The notes beneath the pieces were generated by a model that had not been told where the DNA came from, did no database searches, and saw only the letters and a program-made list of their open reading frames with translations. A DNA stretch of 64,000 bases. Source: Pseudoglutamicibacter cumminsii (lineage in GTDB: Bacteria; Actinomycetota; Actinomycetes; Actinomycetales; Micrococcaceae). The DNA lies in NCBI RefSeq assembly GCF_016907775.1, contig NZ_JAFBCO010000001.1, positions 1,488,001-1,552,000 on the forward strand, given 5' to 3'. This document shows, in pieces, positions 60,079-64,000 of this stretch; the first letter of the stretch is position 1, and each line of letters begins with the position of its first letter. A program made the position numbers and the translations under genes.

Positions 60079-60969
60079 ATGGTCTGGATAGCTGTCACAG
60101 CGGCCCTTGTGTCGGCCGCGTTCCTGGCGCTGGGTACTCAGCGTCAGGCCGCTGCCGTGCGTAACGCACACGGCCGTGAGGTGAGCGGCCGCCAGATCGT
60201 TGAGATGCTCAAGAACCGGACGTGGCTTTTTGGTCTTGTCCTGATGATCACCGGCGTGATCCTCAACATCGTTGCGCTGTCCTTGGCGCCACTCACGGTC
60301 GTCCAGCCGCTCGGGGCTGTCGCGCTCGTTTTGACGACCATCATCAACTCGTGGGACCGCAAGATACGCATCAACGGCGCAACGTGGAGGGCCATCGCGG
60401 TGTGCACCATCGGCGCGATCGGCTTCGTGCTCCTCGCGATCAAGGCGACCCACGAAACCTTCGTGACCGGTAATCAGCGGGTTATGATCATCATCCTGCT
60501 CGGCATCAGCGGCATCATCCTCGGCGTCCTCGCGCTCGTGCATCGCCGCCGCAAAGGCGGTGCGATCTTCTATATCGTCGGCGCGGGTATCCTTTTCGGT
60601 TTCACCGCTGTCCTGGTGCGCACCATCGCGGTGACGTTCCTGAATTGGGACCCTGAAGCTATCTGGTGGAAGCAGGTTCCGTGGGGCGCGATGGTCGCGA
60701 TCGTGATCGTGGGCATCATGGGTCAATACTTCAACCAGCACGCGTACGCTTCCGGGCCGCCAGAGCTTGTGGTTGCGGGGCTTACGGTGATCGACCCGAT
60801 GGTCGGCGTGCTGATCGGTGTCATCATCCTTGGCGAGCTAGCGCCAGGGCTTCCGTGGTACACGGCCTGCGGGATGATCGCCGCGGGAGTGATCGCGATC
60901 ATCGGCGTGTTGCAACTGTCACGGCACCACCCCGATTCAGTGGCACCCGAACGCACCGAGGTTCGGTAG
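60079..60969 (+). CDS. DMT-superfamily (EamA/NIPA-like) transporter
   Basis: 296 residues, nine to ten transmembrane helices, no signal peptide. The helix with ALSLAPLTVVQPLGAVALV and, in the second half, GPPELVVAGLTVIDPMVGVLIGVIIL are typical of DMT proteins; similarity to the NIPA/magnesium branch is suggested by the first. Substrate unknown. ATG 60079 or GTG 60070; no good ribosome site precedes either because of the hairpin. Confidence 0.85.
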   Translation: MVWIAVTAALVSAAFLALGTQRQAAAVRNAHGREVSGRQIVEMLKNRTWLFGLVLMITGVILNIVALSLAPLTVVQPLGAVALVLTTIINSWDRKIRINGATWRAIAVCTIGAIGFVLLAIKATHETFVTGNQRVMIIILLGISGIILGVLALVHRRRKGGAIFYIVGAGILFGFTAVLVRTIAVTFLNWDPEAIWWKQVPWGAMVAIVIVGIMGQYFNQHAYASGPPELVVAGLTVIDPMVGVLIGVIILGELAPGLPWYTACGMIAAGVIAIIGVLQLSRHHPDSVAPERTEVR

Positions 60970-61017
60970 ACTCTTGAAACTGTAACTATGACGTCGAGAT
61001 AACTGGAGTATGCGTTG

Positions 61018-62202
61018 GTGACACAGGAAACGCCACTGCGAATCCTTATCGCTTGCGATACCTACCCGCCCGACGTCAACGGCGCGGCCGTGTTCTGCTA
61101 CCGCTTGGCAACCAACCTGACCAAGCGCGGACACGAAGTCCACATTCTCGCGGTCCGTAACGACCGTGGCCCATCCTTCGTTGAGCATCGGCCAGAGGCT
61201 ACCGTTCACCGCGTAACCTCCCACAAGGCGCCAACGCACGAAACCTATAGGCTCGTGACCCCGTACTCCGCCAACAAGGTTGCGGGCCGGGTCATGGACG
61301 AAATCAAGCCAGACGTCGTGCACATCCAGTGCCACTACATGATCGGACACGCCGCCCAGAAGCAAGCGACCAAGCGTGGCATCCGTTTGATCGCAACCAA
61401 CCACTTCATTCCGGAGAACCTTGAACCGTTCCTCCCGTTCCCGCAGTGGTTCCTCAACATCGTTTCTCGCAACTCGTGGCGCGACATGGGCAAGATCATG
61501 GGTAAGGCCGCCGTGGTCACCACACCGACCCCGCTTGCAGCACGCGCGATGCGCGAGAACGCTGGCCTCACAGACGTCCTGCCGCTGTCGAACGGGATCA
61601 ACTCCGCGCACTATGAGATGCGCGAGAACGAAACGTTGCCGCAGCGCGACTACCAGACGGTGTTATTCGTTGGCCGCCTTGCGGTAGAGAAGAACATCGA
61701 CGTCCTGCTGCGTGCGATCGCTCGTTTGAATCAGCATCCGCGTCCACACGTGCGGATCGTGGGCGAAGGCGAGCAACGGCCTAAGCTCGAGGCGCTCGCC
61801 GCTGAGCTGGGCATTGAGGAGCGCGTGCACTTCCTCGGCTTCGTGGACGACGAAACTCTGCGCCAGGAATACCTGTGCGCCGACGTCTTCTGCCAACCTG
61901 GCACAGCGGAGCTCCAGTCGCTCGTGACGCTTGAAGCGCTTTCGGCTTCCCGCCCCGTGGTGCTCGCGAACGCGCTCGCACTGCCGCACCTCGTCGACGA
62001 GGGCGTCAACGGCCACCTGTTTACCCCGGGCGATGACCAGGACCTCGCGGAGAAGCTCGTAAGCATCCTGGATCTTTCGCCGGCTGAACGCAAGGCGATG
62101 GGGGAGGCTGGCCACCAGATGGCGCTCAAGCACGGCGAAGAGAAAACCATCAAGACGTTCGAGGCGCTCTACCGCGGCGCTAACGTCCACGATTACCTCT
62201 AA
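61018..62202 (+). CDS. GT4-family glycosyltransferase (PimB/MgtA-like)
   Basis: 394 residues from GTG 61018 (GGAG nine bases upstream; TTG 61015 is alternative). ILIACDTYPPDVNGAAVFCYRLATNL opens the acceptor domain; VLFVGRLAVEKNIDVLLRA and QPGTAELQSLVTLEALSASRPVVLANA hold the donor site with E-x7-E. The sequence resembles actinobacterial mannosyltransferases acting on phosphatidylinositol mannosides or glucuronosyl diacylglycerol; the exact substrate is inferred only. Confidence 0.88.
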   Translation: MTQETPLRILIACDTYPPDVNGAAVFCYRLATNLTKRGHEVHILAVRNDRGPSFVEHRPEATVHRVTSHKAPTHETYRLVTPYSANKVAGRVMDEIKPDVVHIQCHYMIGHAAQKQATKRGIRLIATNHFIPENLEPFLPFPQWFLNIVSRNSWRDMGKIMGKAAVVTTPTPLAARAMRENAGLTDVLPLSNGINSAHYEMRENETLPQRDYQTVLFVGRLAVEKNIDVLLRAIARLNQHPRPHVRIVGEGEQRPKLEALAAELGIEERVHFLGFVDDETLRQEYLCADVFCQPGTAELQSLVTLEALSASRPVVLANALALPHLVDEGVNGHLFTPGDDQDLAEKLVSILDLSPAERKAMGEAGHQMALKHGEEKTIKTFEALYRGANVHDYL

Positions 62203-62262
62203 AGCTCGCTACTGCCAGTTGAGCGGGGCTAGTTCAGTTGCAGCTCGCGCTGCACACTTCAC

Positions 62263-62308
62263 ATAACGATGCCGGGGTCACCTTCTGAGGTGACCCCGCC
62301 ATCGTTAT
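62263..62308. terminator. Bidirectional terminator between glycosyltransferase and hutH
   Basis: A 20-bp stem with a single C-C mismatch (62263-62282, 62289-62308) and a six-base loop, in a convergent gap, flanked by TTAT. Confidence 0.85.
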
Positions 62309-62347
62309 CTAGCCCGCGCTATTGTGCCTGCTGAGTGGTGTGCCGCG

Positions 62348-63907
62348 TTAGTCCTGTTTGCGGTGGCTGCTCCACGGGTGTGCCGCAACGAACTCGACAG
62401 CGGCCTCGATGTCTGGCGCGAGGAAGCGGTCCGGGCCTGGGCCTGGGACGGTCGCACGGAACGCTTCGAGGACCTCTGCGGTGGCTGGGGATGGCTTGAG
62501 CGGTGCGCGCAGGTCGATAGCGCGGGCAGCGGTCATGAGCTCGATTGCCAGAACGCGACGCAACGCGTCAATAGAGGTGCGCAGCTTGCGGGCAGCGTGC
62601 CAGCCGAGCGATACGTGGTCTTCCTGCATCGCAGAGGACGGAATTGAATCGACCGACGCCGGGGAGGCGAGGCGCTTCATTTCAGCCACCAGGCCGGCCT
62701 GGGTGTACTGGGCGATCATGAAGCCCGAGTCCACGCCCGGATCATCCGCGAGGAACGGCGGGAGACCGAAGCTACGGGACTTATCGAGCATGCGGTCGCT
62801 ACGGCGCTCCGAGATCGAGGCGAGGTCGGCGGCTGCGATTGCGAGGAAGTCTAGAACGTAAGCAACCGGCGCACCGTGGAAGTTGCCGTTCGAGGTGACC
62901 GTGCCGTCTTCCAGGACCACAGGGTTGTCGATTGCGGAAGCCAGTTCACGCTCGGCAACCGCCTCAGCGTGAGAGATTGTGTCGCGTACCGCACCGGCAA
63001 CCTGTGGATGGCAACGCAACGAGTATGCATCCTGTACGCGGGAGCCTTCCTTCATGACGTCGGCGACGATCGGGGAGTCCGTGAGCCAGCGGTACACGTT
63101 GGCGGCCGAACGCGCCTGGCCCGGGTGCGGACGCAGCGGTTCGTGGAGCTGCGGCGCGAACACGGTGTCACGGCCACGCAAGCCCTGGATCGACATCGCG
63201 GTGGTCAGGTCGGCAACGTCGACCAGGTCACGCAGGTCATCCAGAGCCATGAGCAGCATGCCGAGCATGCCGTCGGTTCCGTTGATGAGGGCGAGGCCCT
63301 CCTTCTCGGCGAGCTCGAGCGGCTCAATACCGGCTTCGGCAAGCAGCTCAGGGACTGGACGTTCAACGCCTTCAGCATCGCGGGCGCGGCCTTCGCCGAG
63401 CAACACGATTGCGCAGTGGGCGAGCGGCGCGAGGTCGCCGGAGCAACCGAGCGAACCGTATTCGTGAACAACCGGCGTGATGCCAGCGTTGAGCAGCTTC
63501 ACAAGGTTCTCAAGCACCACGAAACGCACACCCGTGCGGCCGGTTGCGAGCGTGCGCGCCCGCAAAAACATCAGCGCGCGGATGACTTCCCGCTCAACTT
63601 CTGGCCCGGTTCCGGCGGCGTGGGAGCGGATCAAGCTCGACTGCAGTAGGGTGCGGCGTTCCTGGGGGATCGAGGTGTCAGCGAGCGCGCCGAAACCCGT
63701 GGATACGCCGTATACCGGGGTCGTGGACGCCGCGAGGTCCTCGACGTGCCGGCGCACCGCGTTGACGGTCTCGAATACCTCCGGGCCCAGCTCAACCGTG
63801 GCTCCGTAACGGGCGACCGCCACAACGTCTTCAGCGCTGACTCCCTTGGGGTTCAACACCACGGTCGAACGTGCAGCGGAGTTTTCTGGATTCTGTTCTA
63901 GGGACAC
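62348..63907 (-). CDS. hutH: Histidine ammonia-lyase
   Basis: HutH deaminates histidine to urocanate. 519 residues. The MIO cofactor segment is GSLGCSGDLAPLAH: the cyclised tripeptide is Cys-Ser-Gly instead of Ala-Ser-Gly, as in Streptomyces enzymes. YGVSTGFGALAD and QEDHVSLGWHAARKLR are further family signatures. I chose GTG 63907 since AAGGAG ends six bases before it; ATG 63922 lies on the other side of that site and has none of its own. Confidence 0.95.
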   Translation of the reverse strand: MSLEQNPENSAARSTVVLNPKGVSAEDVVAVARYGATVELGPEVFETVNAVRRHVEDLAASTTPVYGVSTGFGALADTSIPQERRTLLQSSLIRSHAAGTGPEVEREVIRALMFLRARTLATGRTGVRFVVLENLVKLLNAGITPVVHEYGSLGCSGDLAPLAHCAIVLLGEGRARDAEGVERPVPELLAEAGIEPLELAEKEGLALINGTDGMLGMLLMALDDLRDLVDVADLTTAMSIQGLRGRDTVFAPQLHEPLRPHPGQARSAANVYRWLTDSPIVADVMKEGSRVQDAYSLRCHPQVAGAVRDTISHAEAVAERELASAIDNPVVLEDGTVTSNGNFHGAPVAYVLDFLAIAAADLASISERRSDRMLDKSRSFGLPPFLADDPGVDSGFMIAQYTQAGLVAEMKRLASPASVDSIPSSAMQEDHVSLGWHAARKLRTSIDALRRVLAIELMTAARAIDLRAPLKPSPATAEVLEAFRATVPGPGPDRFLAPDIEAAVEFVAAHPWSSHRKQD

Positions 63908-63963
63908 TGAGTGCTCCTTCATGAAAAATCAATACGTGGGCCACGATGTGGCCGGAAGAATAA

Positions 63964-64000
63964 TTATTCGAACGAACCAGCGATCAGCTCGCCGTTCTTG
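63964..64000 (-). CDS. C-terminal tail of an unidentified gene upstream of hutH
   Basis: Reading into the window on the minus strand, an open frame ends KNGELIAGSFE-stop (TAA at 63966-63964), 41 bp before the hutH ATG. Eleven residues are too few to identify; another hut gene is likely from context. Confidence 0.45.
   Translation of the reverse strand, partial: KNGELIAGSFE

Overview
The window looks like an ordinary, gene-dense stretch of chromosome from a high-GC actinobacterium, most probably a member of the Micrococcaceae (Arthrobacter/Pseudoglutamicibacter/Rothia-like). The evidence is gene content rather than any search: a split acyl-CoA carboxylase with a small epsilon subunit, a murT-gatD lipid II amidation pair, GatCAB, a SAM-IV-type riboswitch in front of metY, an LpdA-type flavoprotein without the redox disulfide, a Cys-Ser-Gly histidine ammonia-lyase, and frequent GTG/TTG starts with stop/start overlaps. 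There are no rRNA genes, insertion sequences, prophage or CRISPR array. One tRNA (Asn) is present.

Layout. 1-5.5 kb: the 3' part of mfd, a small two-helix membrane protein and an LpdA-like reductase. 5.6-12.3 kb (minus strand): accA, then maf, gatD and murT as an overlapping operon, then a DUF885 metallopeptidase-like gene. 12.3-16 kb: a P1B-type metal ATPase diverging from a lone AAA+ ATPase. 16-22 kb: an aromatic catabolic block (catA, phenol 2-monooxygenase, catB, LysR regulator, catC) that would convert phenol to catechol, muconate, muconolactone and the enol-lactone; the following hydrolase and the thiolase steps are not here. 22-25 kb: metNIQ methionine importer. 25-29 kb: an ABC exporter and accD-accE. 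29-33.5 kb: an SDR oxidoreductase, birA with a repeat insertion, a PH-domain membrane protein and a class III adenylate cyclase. 33.5-42.5 kb: ligA, an inositol-phosphatase/acetyltransferase fusion, gatCAB, a ribokinase-family kinase and tpx. 42.6-45.1 kb: an APH-type kinase, a CPBP membrane protease and a VOC protein. 45.3-48.8 kb: SAM-IV riboswitch, metY, metX and an esterase. 48.9-57.6 kb: an S4 RNA-binding protein, then a tightly coupled run glyS, GNAT, yibE/F, dus, dgt, dnaG. 57.7-64 kb: tRNA-Asn, two GT4 glycosyltransferases, a holin-like membrane protein, a DMT transporter, hutH and the tail of one more minus-strand gene.

Functional links. The carboxylase alpha, beta and epsilon subunits and the biotin ligase lie in two places, and the two carboxylase promoters share a near-identical 15-bp palindrome (7517-7531, 28986-29000), the most useful regulatory observation here. 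The AAA+ ATPase/catA side and the phenol monooxygenase carry CRP/GlxR-like sites while an adenylate cyclase is encoded 15 kb away, suggesting cAMP control of aromatic use. Methionine supply is covered by metNIQ import and SAM-riboswitch-controlled metY-metX. I found no clearly novel multi-gene system; the less ordinary items are the repeat-expanded BirA, the IMPase-GNAT fusion, the lone AAA+ protein with paired operators, the divergent C-terminal half of LigA and the Gly/Gln/Arg-rich DnaG linker.
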